From the NCBI GenBank assembly GCA_963600315.1, contig CAVCAW010000008.1:1-16763 (forward strand): a stretch of DNA of 16,763 nt, written 5' to 3'. Each line of letters begins with the position of its first letter. Positions within the stretch are counted from its first letter, which is position 1. Shown one piece after another: positions 1-7,174 of this stretch. Made by a program: the position numbers and the translations under genes. This stretch comes from UBA6382 sp963600315 (GTDB lineage: Bacteria; Bacteroidota; Bacteroidia; Bacteroidales; Bacteroidaceae). Under the pieces are notes generated by a model. That model was not told the DNA's origin. It ran no database searches and saw nothing but the letters and a program-made list of their open reading frames with translations.

Positions 1-2802
1 GCCTACAATCTGGTGCAGCACAGCGAACGAAGAAGTTTCAATCGTTGTAGCACTTGAACCAGCCTTGTCAAACTGGAGGTCACGTGTGAGGATATTGTTG
101 CGTGTAGCATCGAGAGAGTAAGTCTTGCCGGCCTTGTCGGTAACGGTAAGCTTATTGTTGCCAGAATTCTGCACAGTGACAGTAATATAGCGGTTAGTCT
201 CCGAGTTGATGCAAGCTGTTTCGTAGTCAGTGCTGCTTATAGCGTTTTTGTCGTTGTAGACAGCATCATCCTGGAAGTGATATTTCACGAAGTTGAGCAG
301 ACATGTACACATGGCCTGTGCTTTAGCCTTGTAGGCGGCAGTAGCAGCCTCAACATTATAGCTAGATTCATTTTCGTGGCGTGAGATTTCAGCTTTAGCC
401 TCTTCGATGTAGCTAGCTATTGACTCCCATGTAGGCAATCCGTTGTTGATTTCAGCTTCAACAGCTTCGTTGGTAGGAATATATACCGTGTAGCGATAGG
501 TACTGAAGAAACGCACGTTGTAGTCCATGCAAGGATTAGAAGAAGAGAAAATCTGGTATTTTGCCAAAGTCTTATCCTTGTCAGCACGAGTTGAGTATTC
601 GTCAGCAAAACCTGCCTCTTCGAGCACGTCGGGGTCAACCTGGCAAAGCTGGAAGAACTGTGTATATGGAGAATCTTCTGCACCTCCGTCGTTCAATACC
701 TTATATACAGAGTTGACTGTAGCCTGCAACGGTTTGTCGATGATATAGGTCATACCATTACCATAACCGTTGGTCTTCTTAGTCTGGTCAAAATATTCAT
801 TGATAGTTGCATAGTCGTTACGCTCTATCTGCCATGCACCCTGAACTCTGGTGCCCACGATGCCAGCCTTAGTGATACCGCCCTTGGTCTCAACCTTTAT
901 AGGCGCACCGCCCTTAGTGGTGAAGAACTCCTTCTTGGTGTTCAAGATTCCGTCAACGTCAGCAGAGTCGTGTACGATGATGTGCTGATCGAGCATGTCT
1001 TTCAGACGGTTGTTGACCTGTGATGATTTAATAGTATATCTCTCATTGTCAACCTCATAGGTGTTGGGGTCAAACTTGTAAGCGTAGGCTGACACAGGTG
1101 TAGAAGCGTTCTTAGAATCAAAGCTAAACGAAAGAACGTAGGGCTGCGTCAAGCTCATAGACACGGGATCATAGTAGTTCTTCAACGCATTGTCGGTAGG
1201 TATGAAGAAACTGAAGTTAGAACTCATCGCCAACAGATAAGTAGAGATAAACGAGTTCAGAGGAGCGCTGTTCGGGTTGGTGATATACTTGTCATCGGCA
1301 GTGATAGCCCAGTTGAAGATATGAAGGCTATCGCCCACGAGTGCAGGAGCTGACACCGAAGCATACTTGGCTGGGGTGCGCACTTCGTTCATAACATAGA
1401 CTACACCATTGTTAGCGATAAGGCAAGTATCAATCTTGCTCTTGTATTCAGCAACAGAAGACACATCGGAGAACATAGGGTCACGAGCATCGTTCATAAT
1501 AGTAAGATACTTGCTCGGCACAGACTCTATAAACGAAATCTTCATGAGGTTGTTGATCATAGCTTGGATAACATCAAGAGGAATCTGGTCAAGGTTTTCC
1601 ATAAGATTCTCCTTGGTGTTGGGTTTGGAAGCATAAGCGTTGATCAAGAATTCGCCACCGCCACCAGGCAAGAAGTACTTCTCCATAGCCTCGTCAGTAG
1701 GAGCAAACATGGCGCCGATATCCTGCTGTACACTACGGCTGGCGTTATAGTATGTATTCCATCCCGGGTCATAGTTGAGGTAATATGAAACGCTCTTGCC
1801 ACTAGGGTCAGTCTCGAGAGAGTTTGCACCCTTAGAGCGTCCCGAAAGATAGCGCTTCTCAAAAACAGAGTCAACGCCCTCGAATCCAGAAATCTGGCGA
1901 AGGGAGTTAGTGAGAGTTGCGTTATAGTAAGGAGCACTGAAGCGATCGAGCAAGTGGCTGTACAAAGTAGTGCGTCCATTGGTGCGAATCATCTCAGCCA
2001 TGTTGGTTGGTGCAAGAAGCACGCGGTCAAGCTTGTTGACATAACCGTTTTGGCAAGTGATGTCTTGTTCAAGGATTTTACTACCATAGATAAACACGTC
2101 GTTTTTCTCACGCGTACGTCCGGCTACAATTTCGAAGTCCTCGTCAGTAATGCTCTGTTCCTCCATCTGGCCATTAATCCAGTGAATCATCATAGGCACC
2201 GTTCCATCGCTAGCCATATAGAGACCACCCTTGCTTTCGGTCTTGAAGCGAGCCCAATAGTCTTTATCGCTTGCATTGTAGGTCGATGGGATTGCTGAAC
2301 TGTTCCAGCTGAAGAATGAAATAGAGTCGGTGATTTCCAACGACGTCGGACGACGCATACACACGTTGCGGTCAAGATTGCTACCATCCGTGCTCGTGGT
2401 TGATGAGGTCTGGTTAGGCAACATCTCGAGCAAATAAGGGTTATCCAACATCGCCGTATGCAACAACAGCTTCTTCTGCTGCAAGGTCAGGTCTTCATAG
2501 CAGGTGACCCCCCAGTCATTTTTCTTGAAGAACTCTGCAAAAGCATCATCGTCGGCAACGAACAAAGTCTTGCTACCAGTCTTTGAAAGCACTGTTGCAT
2601 AATCCAAATCATCAATCAGCTTAATTGTGTTGGTGTAGTTCTTCTGTGATTCCAGATAATTGTAGATGCTCGTACCCAACCAACTCGGAGTTTTGTCAGG
2701 CAGATCATAATCATCTGAACAGGAGTACATCAACGCGCCGATCATAAGCAAGCCAACAGCTCCGAAGAGTTTCTTGCTAAACCTCAACAAACGGTTTTTC
2801 AT
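1..2802 (-). CDS. FAS1 (fasciclin) repeat surface lipoprotein, C-terminus cut by window edge
   Basis: The reading frame is open from ATG at 2802 to base 1 (934 codons) and has no stop in the window. The N-terminus is a lipoprotein signal: basic start, hydrophobic run, then MYSC with the lipidated Cys at residue 28. The next residues, SDDYD, match the acidic lipoprotein export signal that places Bacteroidota lipoproteins on the cell surface. I read four FAS1-like units from the recurring pattern of a short helix, a 'FxPTDxA'-like strand and a closing hydrophobic strand: about 40-265, 268-475, 485-690 and 700-end. Recognisable pieces are SWLGTSIYNYL near 38, FAPTDEAM in unit 2, FFIPTDNAL in unit 3 and VYIPTNEAV in unit 4. 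FAS1 domains mediate adhesion or binding, and Bacteroidales homologues often sit with SusC/SusD pairs, none of which is visible here. The last visible residues, FAVLHQIVG, resemble the end of the final domain, so probably only a few residues are missing. Ligand unknown. Confidence 0.85.
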   Translation of the reverse strand, partial: MKNRLLRFSKKLFGAVGLLMIGALMYSCSDDYDLPDKTPSWLGTSIYNYLESQKNYTNTIKLIDDLDYATVLSKTGSKTLFVADDDAFAEFFKKNDWGVTCYEDLTLQQKKLLLHTAMLDNPYLLEMLPNQTSSTTSTDGSNLDRNVCMRRPTSLEITDSISFFSWNSSAIPSTYNASDKDYWARFKTESKGGLYMASDGTVPMMIHWINGQMEEQSITDEDFEIVAGRTREKNDVFIYGSKILEQDITCQNGYVNKLDRVLLAPTNMAEMIRTNGRTTLYSHLLDRFSAPYYNATLTNSLRQISGFEGVDSVFEKRYLSGRSKGANSLETDPSGKSVSYYLNYDPGWNTYYNASRSVQQDIGAMFAPTDEAMEKYFLPGGGGEFLINAYASKPNTKENLMENLDQIPLDVIQAMINNLMKISFIESVPSKYLTIMNDARDPMFSDVSSVAEYKSKIDTCLIANNGVVYVMNEVRTPAKYASVSAPALVGDSLHIFNWAITADDKYITNPNSAPLNSFISTYLLAMSSNFSFFIPTDNALKNYYDPVSMSLTQPYVLSFSFDSKNASTPVSAYAYKFDPNTYEVDNERYTIKSSQVNNRLKDMLDQHIIVHDSADVDGILNTKKEFFTTKGGAPIKVETKGGITKAGIVGTRVQGAWQIERNDYATINEYFDQTKKTNGYGNGMTYIIDKPLQATVNSVYKVLNDGGAEDSPYTQFFQLCQVDPDVLEEAGFADEYSTRADKDKTLAKYQIFSSSNPCMDYNVRFFSTYRYTVYIPTNEAVEAEINNGLPTWESIASYIEEAKAEISRHENESSYNVEAATAAYKAKAQAMCTCLLNFVKYHFQDDAVYNDKNAISSTDYETACINSETNRYITVTVQNSGNNKLTVTDKAGKTYSLDATRNNILTRDLQFDKAGSSATTIETSSFAVLHQIVG

Positions 2803-2870
2803 ACACATTGATTTTAAATTTATATTGTTTCTATTTTTCTCGTCTGAACACAGACACTCTATGTAAGGCA

Positions 2871-2878
2871 CAAAGTTA
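2871..2878 (-). promoter_or_regulatory. Putative -7 promoter box of the FAS1 lipoprotein gene
   Basis: Read on the minus strand this is TAACTTTG, a perfect match to the Bacteroidota -7 element TAnnTTTG. It lies 68 bases before the ATG, which would give a leader of about 60 nt. No TTTG -33 element is found at the usual 19-21 base spacing, so support rests on one box. Confidence 0.5.
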
Positions 2879-3076
2879 ATGAATCTTAGCAATTCAATAC
2901 TCTTTTGATACCACAAAATTACACTATTACACAACAAAAAAGGTTTTTCTCGGTTCTTTTGGTAAAATTCAATTTTTTTTTAACGTATTAACACTTCCTG
3001 TCCTCTACTCCTTGCACCACGAGCACATCGCCGACATATCGATCTCTTTAACTGCACACCATTGCTCACGTATATA

Positions 3077-3108
3077 ATATATATAGGTACGCACGTACAT
3101 ATATATAT
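3077..3108. repeat. AT-rich inverted repeat (possible cruciform)
   Basis: The arms are alternating AT (9 bp) followed by one mismatch and GTAC (4 bp), closing on a GCAC loop. There is no GC-rich stem or T-tract, so it is not a normal terminator. It lies about 275 bases before the FAS1 start. It may simply be a simple-sequence tract that happens to fold. Confidence 0.5.
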
Positions 3109-3214
3109 AGAATTATCACTCGCCTAAAACTTAAAAAATCCTAATCCGCCGAGAAGTCCATGAAGTTCGTGTTATGAGTCACACCTTGTTAAAGCCACGA
3201 CGAGCCAACTCATG

Positions 3215-3302
3215 CGTTTCCGCCGAAATTTAATTGCGTTTCGCCCGAAATTGATATCCGTTTGCGCCGAAATTGAGAAATATTTCCGCGGAAATGCGAA
3301 TG
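3215..3302. repeat. Four tandem 22-bp near-palindromic repeat units
   Basis: Three adjacent units begin at 3215, 3237 and 3259, each with the 16-base core CGTTTnnGCCCGAAATT-like sequence (CGTTTCCGCCGAAATT, CGTTTCGCCCGAAATT, CGTTTGCGCCGAAATT) and a variable 6-base tail. A fourth, more divergent unit at 3281 contains a perfect 14-bp palindrome, ATTTCCGCGGAAAT, at 3282-3295. Every unit has the dyad TTTC...GAAA or a close variant. The period of 22 equals about two helical turns, which would put the units on one face of the DNA. The array is contiguous, with no unique spacers, so it is not a CRISPR. Function unknown. Confidence 0.75.
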
Positions 3303-3481
3303 GCAACTCAAGCTGAATACTATCGTAAAGACTGCTGACATCTGCACAGCAGTGTTTGGCAACACAGCGATCACCCCATTCGATAGAGCTATTGGCGTTA
3401 CGGTAGCAATAGCTGAGCAACATCCTAGCGAGCGGGCTTGCTTTGGCTCATTTATCACGACTGAAGGTATTAATAAACAAC

Positions 3482-3516
3482 ATGCCCGAACGGAAAACGC
3501 TTTTTCCGAACGGGCA
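3482..3516 (-). terminator. Probable terminator after the chorismatase-like gene
   Basis: ATGCCCG pairs with CGGGCAT (outer 7 bp), and CGGAAAA pairs with TTTTCCG (inner 7 bp), separated by an AA/AA internal loop. The hairpin lies about 87 bases past the stop of the minus-strand gene ending at 3603. On the minus strand it is followed by a weakly T-rich tract (gttgtttatt), so termination is plausible but not certain. Confidence 0.55.
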
Positions 3517-3602
3517 TATTAAGAAATTTGAAAAAACTTACAATTCACATCGCAAGTGCTTCCTGCTTTCTTAACTATTTACTAACTTACCTTAAAACAA
3601 TT

Positions 3603-4670
3603 TCATTTAGTTACACACTCTACTTCAACAAGCCATTTTGGCCTGCACACACGTGCACTAAGCACCAAGTGAGGCACGCGGGGAAAGTAAATCTTGAGAT
3701 AGTTCTCCACTAAAGCAGCATCAGCTACGTCGCGCAGATATGCCACCAAGTAGGTTACATCAGCCATTGTGCGATCAGCGTCAGCTAGCAGTTGTGAGAT
3801 ATTCAGAAACAGACGATCGGTCTGTTTGACGACATCGCCTTCATAGAGGCAATTGCCGAACTTGTCAATACTCGCCGTACCCGATATAAACACCTTGTCG
3901 TAGCCACCTACATTTATCTTCGTCCCACGCTCAAACGCTACGCCATACTCATTGGTACGATTGAGATAGTTCAGGGCATTAAGATAACGTGGAGCCTGCT
4001 GTGCGGACCCCTTCACGGAGTAGAAGTCGATGGCAATCACGGGTTTGGTAGATGCTGTGGTGCCTCCGATACCGGTCGACGCTATATAGTGGGTGTCAGC
4101 AGTGAGACCTTCGCGCTCAAAAACAGCGTTGCGACCTTTCATCACGTCGGCATAGTTGCGGTCAATATCGCTCACATAGAGCCACGTGCGCATGCAGTTG
4201 TTCTTGAGCGTCATGCCGTTTTCACGAAGCCAGTCAATATGGCGACCAAAGATTAGCTCTGTCTGCTCCTTGACGGAGAGCCCCTCAGCTTCAGCGTCGG
4301 TTAGTCTCACTGACTGCAGATAGACCTCTGCGTCTCCGTGTTCCACTATCATTTTGTCGGGCGTACCCTTATTAACAACGGCAGCATCTAGGTCTACTGC
4401 AAAAAGCAGAGCGATTTTAGACCCGTCAAGCAAGGGCTGCCCTACATGCGAAAACGCAGCTTTGGACAGGATGTCACAATAGAGACTATGCTCTTTGAGT
4501 TCACACCACTGGTTGGCGGGATCCGTAAGAAAGACGCGCGACCACATCAAGTTGTCTGGACTTATCCGCCTGGAGTTGAGCCAAGACTCAAGCGACCGTT
4601 TCATGTCGTCGAGAGCTTGGGCGAAGGGGCGGCCGCCTGCAACTTTGATTATGTCTACGCACTCATTCAT
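3603..4670 (-). CDS. Rid-fold protein resembling FkbO/Hyg5-type chorismatases
   Basis: This 355-residue protein has two parts. The N-terminal half (about 1-150) resembles the extra domain seen before the YjgF/Rid fold in chorismatases. The C-terminal half is Rid-like. Features I recognise from the chorismatase family are MRTWLYVSDI followed by KGRNAVF, the strand VFISGTASI, the helix 'GDVVKQTDRLFLNISQLL', and the C-terminal ARVCR...WLVEVE, with Arg340, Cys342, Arg343 and acidic residues Glu349 and Glu351. In known members the terminal VEIE segment carries the catalytic glutamate. Chorismatases hydrolyse chorismate to hydroxybenzoate or dihydrocyclohexadiene products. Whether this divergent member does so cannot be told by eye; a Rid-type enamine/imine deaminase or a non-enzymatic role is possible. 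It is monocistronic, with its own -7 box and terminator, and is divergent from the lysozyme gene. No pigment or antibiotic cluster is adjacent. Confidence 0.7.
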   Translation of the reverse strand: MNECVDIIKVAGGRPFAQALDDMKRSLESWLNSRRISPDNLMWSRVFLTDPANQWCELKEHSLYCDILSKAAFSHVGQPLLDGSKIALLFAVDLDAAVVNKGTPDKMIVEHGDAEVYLQSVRLTDAEAEGLSVKEQTELIFGRHIDWLRENGMTLKNNCMRTWLYVSDIDRNYADVMKGRNAVFEREGLTADTHYIASTGIGGTTASTKPVIAIDFYSVKGSAQQAPRYLNALNYLNRTNEYGVAFERGTKINVGGYDKVFISGTASIDKFGNCLYEGDVVKQTDRLFLNISQLLADADRTMADVTYLVAYLRDVADAALVENYLKIYFPRVPHLVLSARVCRPKWLVEVECVTK

Positions 4671-4700
4671 TGCTTAACGCATTGTATCTTTATTACAACG

Positions 4701-4708
4701 CAAAAGTA
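4701..4708 (-). promoter_or_regulatory. Putative -7 promoter box of the chorismatase-like gene
   Basis: The minus strand reads TACTTTTG, a full match to TAnnTTTG, 30 bases before the ATG at 4670. A TTTG is present further upstream (4739-4736), but the spacer is 27 bases, longer than the usual 19-21. The leader would be about 20-25 nt. Confidence 0.45.
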
Positions 4709-4741
4709 AGAATAACCTTTTTTCTACACTAATAACAAAGC

Positions 4742-4759
4742 AAAAAAAACGTTTTTTTT
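4742..4759. repeat. 18-bp perfect palindrome between divergent promoters
   Basis: Eight A, CG, eight T: a perfect palindrome midway between the two divergent -7 boxes (4701-4708 on the minus strand, 4815-4822 on the plus strand). It could be a bendable A/T tract or an operator, or a chance product of AT-rich intergenic sequence. Confidence 0.5.
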
Positions 4760-4814
4760 CGAAAAAGGCTACTTAAATCTACGTACCAAACCACCACGGC
4801 TACATATATTTAAG

Positions 4815-4822
4815 TATATTTG
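4815..4822 (+). promoter_or_regulatory. -7 promoter box of the lysozyme gene; decides the start codon
   Basis: TATATTTG matches TAnnTTTG exactly. A TTG at 4820 that would extend the downstream frame by 11 codons lies inside this box, so it could not be present in the transcript. This supports ATG at 4853, with a leader of about 25 nt. No good -33 TTTG is seen. Confidence 0.55.
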
Positions 4823-4852
4823 CATCACAAACCAACTCACGCCACACCAGCT

Positions 4853-5668
4853 ATGAAAAGGAAAAGCAGACCCACCAAGCGCAACGCCAAGCGCTCACCC
4901 GGCAAGCGACTGAGCAAGCAATTGGGAGTTATGACCCGAATTGCCCGTGCTCTCTGCATCAGCGTTTTTGTTGCACTGATGTTAGGCTTTGTCGTCTACT
5001 TTCTGCTTCCCAACGTGTTCTATAGCCTTTATTATAAGGTAGCAGGCAGCTATCGTCCGAACAAATATGAATTGTATGACGGAATCGACGTATCTCACCA
5101 CAATGGCAAGATAGACTGGGAGACCGTAGCAAAAGACCCCAACTTGAAATTTGTCTACATCAAGGCCACGGAGGGATATGGCCACTGCGACAAGCGGTTT
5201 GCTTACAACACAGAGCAGGCACGCAAGTTTGGACTCCGTGTAGGAGCCTACCATTTGCTCACCACCAAGACCAGCATGCGCACACAGTTCAACTTTTTCA
5301 TAAGCGTAGTAGGCGACTATGAGCAAGACTTGGTGCCGGTGGTCGACGTAGAGGAGAACAAGGTCACCGCATGGAGTGCGAAGCAGAAGCAAGACAGCAT
5401 AGCCAAGTTCATGCAACTGGCCAAGGAACACTATGGGGTCAGCCCTATACTTTATTGCAGCCACAAGTTCTATAGTAATTGTCTTGCGCCAAAATTCGAC
5501 GACAAGATTCTCTTTGTGGCGCGCTACAGTCACGCACAGCCCAAGCTTGACGGCAAGAATCACAATATATGGCAATTTACTGAGCACGGACACGTCGACG
5601 GTATTTCGGGCGATGTAGACCTCAATCGTTTCGGCCCCAACACGACGCTTGACGACATCCAGCTATAG
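4853..5668 (+). CDS. Membrane-anchored GH25 lysozyme (1,4-beta-N-acetylmuramidase)
   Basis: This 271-residue protein starts with a strongly basic cytoplasmic tail (many Lys/Arg in 2-32). A single transmembrane helix follows (about 33-57), then a periplasmic GH25 domain (about 75-265). The hallmarks are intact: GIDVSHHNG with Asp79 at the end of the first strand, the VVDVEE strand with Asp165 and Glu167 (the family's acid pair), Trp240 in IWQFT, and the closing DVDLNRF with Asp254 and Asp256. GH25 enzymes cut the N-acetylmuramic acid to N-acetylglucosamine bond of peptidoglycan. With an uncleaved anchor rather than a free signal peptide, a role in cell-wall turnover is likelier than a secreted antibacterial one; that is inference. 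The ATG at 4853 is chosen because the upstream TTG sits in the promoter. A MarR regulator follows 28 bases after the stop, suggesting co-transcription. Confidence 0.9.
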   Translation: MKRKSRPTKRNAKRSPGKRLSKQLGVMTRIARALCISVFVALMLGFVVYFLLPNVFYSLYYKVAGSYRPNKYELYDGIDVSHHNGKIDWETVAKDPNLKFVYIKATEGYGHCDKRFAYNTEQARKFGLRVGAYHLLTTKTSMRTQFNFFISVVGDYEQDLVPVVDVEENKVTAWSAKQKQDSIAKFMQLAKEHYGVSPILYCSHKFYSNCLAPKFDDKILFVARYSHAQPKLDGKNHNIWQFTEHGHVDGISGDVDLNRFGPNTTLDDIQL

Positions 5669-5696
5669 CGCCCCCACACAATAAAGAATATCTCAC

Positions 5697-6248
5697 ATGA
5701 GCGACACCCTCTCCATCGACTATCGACTTATCTTCGCACTGATGAACGGCAAGGTCAGCAATGCGCTGCGCCGCAGACTCAATGAGGACTTTCGCAGTGC
5801 CGGACTTGAGATAAGCGACGACGAATGGGACGTACTTGTAGCCCCAAGCCAATTCGACATCTGCACGCAACAAGACCTCTGCGACACCACCGACATGAGC
5901 AAGCCGACAATGAGTCGCATCATCTCGGCATTGGAAGAAAAAAAGATTATTGTACGGCGCAAGGCACGCACAGATCTTCGCAACAACTACATCACCATTA
6001 CCCGCAAGGGAGCGTCAATAGTCGTCAAGGCACAAGCCATAGCCGTAAGGACACTAAAGGAAAGTCTGCGCGGTCTGTCGAAAATGGACATCACCATTTC
6101 ACAACACAGCCTCAACACTGTGCTCCAAAACCTCCACACCAAAGAGCTGCAGATAGCCGCAGAAAACGCTCGCGAACACCACCGCCAATCAGAGGAGCAC
6201 CGACGCTCCGTACGACGCATGCACGGCAGCAAGGCAACGGGACGCTGA
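5697..6248 (+). CDS. MarR-family transcriptional regulator
   Basis: This 183-residue protein has a winged helix-turn-helix at about 58-105. Helix 2 is QQDLCDTTDM, the recognition helix is SKPTMSRIISALEEKK (68-83), and the wing carries the family's Asp-x-Arg (Asp93, Arg95) in TDLRNNYITIT. Flanking helices at 5-35 and about 105-155 would make the dimer interface. The last 30 residues are rich in Arg, His and Glu and look disordered, an unusual tail for the family. Such proteins usually repress their own operon and respond to small phenolic or oxidative signals, so autoregulation of the lysozyme-marR pair is a fair guess. No operator could be identified. The ligand and targets are unknown. Confidence 0.85.
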   Translation: MSDTLSIDYRLIFALMNGKVSNALRRRLNEDFRSAGLEISDDEWDVLVAPSQFDICTQQDLCDTTDMSKPTMSRIISALEEKKIIVRRKARTDLRNNYITITRKGASIVVKAQAIAVRTLKESLRGLSKMDITISQHSLNTVLQNLHTKELQIAAENAREHHRQSEEHRRSVRRMHGSKATGR

Positions 6249-6370
6249 AGACATCAGTACATCAAAAGACACACGCATTGTTGGCTCGCTCAACCTGCTG
6301 CCAACGCATGCAAAGACGACACCCCATCAAAAAGGCGTCGCAAAACGATGCGCATTCCGATAAAAATATG

Positions 6371-6378
6371 TACATTTG
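6371..6378 (+). promoter_or_regulatory. -7 promoter box of the phospholipid genes; decides the psd start
   Basis: TACATTTG matches TAnnTTTG exactly and lies 37 bases before ATG at 6415. A TTG at 6376, which would lengthen the frame by 13 codons, is inside this box and so should not be transcribed. No TTTG -33 element is seen at 19-21 bases. Confidence 0.55.
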
Positions 6379-6414
6379 CATTTACATCTCGTTTTGTGCA
6401 CAATTGCAACATAT

Positions 6415-7155
6415 ATGGAAACGCTAAAAAGAATCAAAAAACTCAAGAAGATACGTCTTCACCATGAGGGAACTTCCACACTGACAGTCAGTGCTGTGGG
6501 GTTCTTGTTAGCCAATGCCATATTCTTTTGGGTTTTTGTCGAGGCACTCAACATACCTTGTATTTTCTACACATTGCTGGCTATTTCAATCATAGTCTAC
6601 GGCATAATGGTCAACTTCTTCCGTTGCCCCATACGCTATTTCAAGGGAGAAACAGAGGGAGTGGTCGTAGCCCCAGCTGACGGCAAGATTGTAGTGATTG
6701 AGGAGGTTGACGAGCAAGAGTATTTCCACGCCAAGCGCAAGATGGTCTCGATATTCATGTCGCTGACCAACGTCCACGCCAACTGGTTCCCGGTTGACGG
6801 TATTGTCAAGCAGGTGACCCACCAAAACGGCAACTTCCACAAAGCATGGCTGCCCAAGGCAAGCATTGAAAACGAACGTTCAACCATAGTTATCGACACC
6901 GCAAAATACGGCGAAATTCTCGTGCGCCAGATTGCAGGTGCTATGGCAAGACGCATCGTCACCTATGCAAGGTGCGACGAGGAGTGTTATATCGACGAGC
7001 ACCTCGGCTTCATCAAGTTTGGCAGCCGAGTAGACCTCTTCTTGCCCGTCGACAGCGACATCAAGGTAACAATGGGACAGTCCACCGTTGGTAACGGCAC
7101 CATAATCGCCACCTTGAACCCCATCGCCGATGCAAATGCCGACTCCCAACAATAA
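6415..7155 (+). CDS. psd: Phosphatidylserine decarboxylase, archaeal-type (proenzyme)
   Basis: This enzyme converts phosphatidylserine to phosphatidylethanolamine at the inner membrane. The 246-residue form is the short class typical of Bacteroidota. Two hydrophobic segments lie near the N-terminus (about 22-58). The conserved core follows: APADGK (Asp89), the LTNVHANWFPVDG block (His121), and the self-cleavage site in GFIKFGSRVDLFLP. Cleavage before Ser204 would give a beta chain of 203 residues and an alpha chain of 43 with an N-terminal pyruvoyl group, the essential cofactor. The start is ATG 6415; the upstream TTG lies in the promoter box. The phosphatidylserine synthase gene starts 19 bases after the stop, so substrate-making and substrate-using enzymes share an operon. 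Confidence 0.95.
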   Translation: METLKRIKKLKKIRLHHEGTSTLTVSAVGFLLANAIFFWVFVEALNIPCIFYTLLAISIIVYGIMVNFFRCPIRYFKGETEGVVVAPADGKIVVIEEVDEQEYFHAKRKMVSIFMSLTNVHANWFPVDGIVKQVTHQNGNFHKAWLPKASIENERSTIVIDTAKYGEILVRQIAGAMARRIVTYARCDEECYIDEHLGFIKFGSRVDLFLPVDSDIKVTMGQSTVGNGTIIATLNPIADANADSQQ

Positions 7156-7174
7156 AACACACTGACATCCAGTA

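Larger units (their letters stand above)
2803..3602. other. Long intergenic region without a convincing gene
   Basis: This 800-base stretch separates two minus-strand genes. It holds the -7 box of the FAS1 gene, an AT-rich hairpin (3077-3108), a 22-bp repeat array (3215-3302) and a hairpin terminator (3482-3516). Two overlapping minus-strand frames of 82 and 83 codons span 3172-3458, but they have no family resemblance, no clear ribosome binding site, and run through a repeat whose 22-base period is not a multiple of three. I therefore treat the region as non-coding, possibly the remains of a decayed gene. Confidence 0.6.

Noticed and set aside
3077..3108. Terminator
   Set aside because: The stem is nearly all A/T with a mismatch and no T-tract; it is better described as an AT simple-sequence hairpin.
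3215..3302. CRISPR array
   Set aside because: The units are contiguous, the 6-base tails are far too short to be spacers, and no cas gene is present.
3172..3458. Two overlapping minus-strand frames of 82-83 codons with Arg-rich C-termini
   Set aside because: They run through the 22-bp repeat array, whose period breaks the codon register. They lack a recognisable family and a ribosome binding site, and the two frames compete for the same DNA.
4982..5593. A 203-codon minus-strand frame
   Set aside because: It is antisense to the GH25 lysozyme, whose catalytic motifs are intact. The opposite frame has no family features.
5825..6427. A 200-codon plus-strand frame overlapping marR
   Set aside because: Its composition is His/Arg/Gln-rich, as expected from reading a coding region out of frame. 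The MarR winged helix in the other frame is clear.
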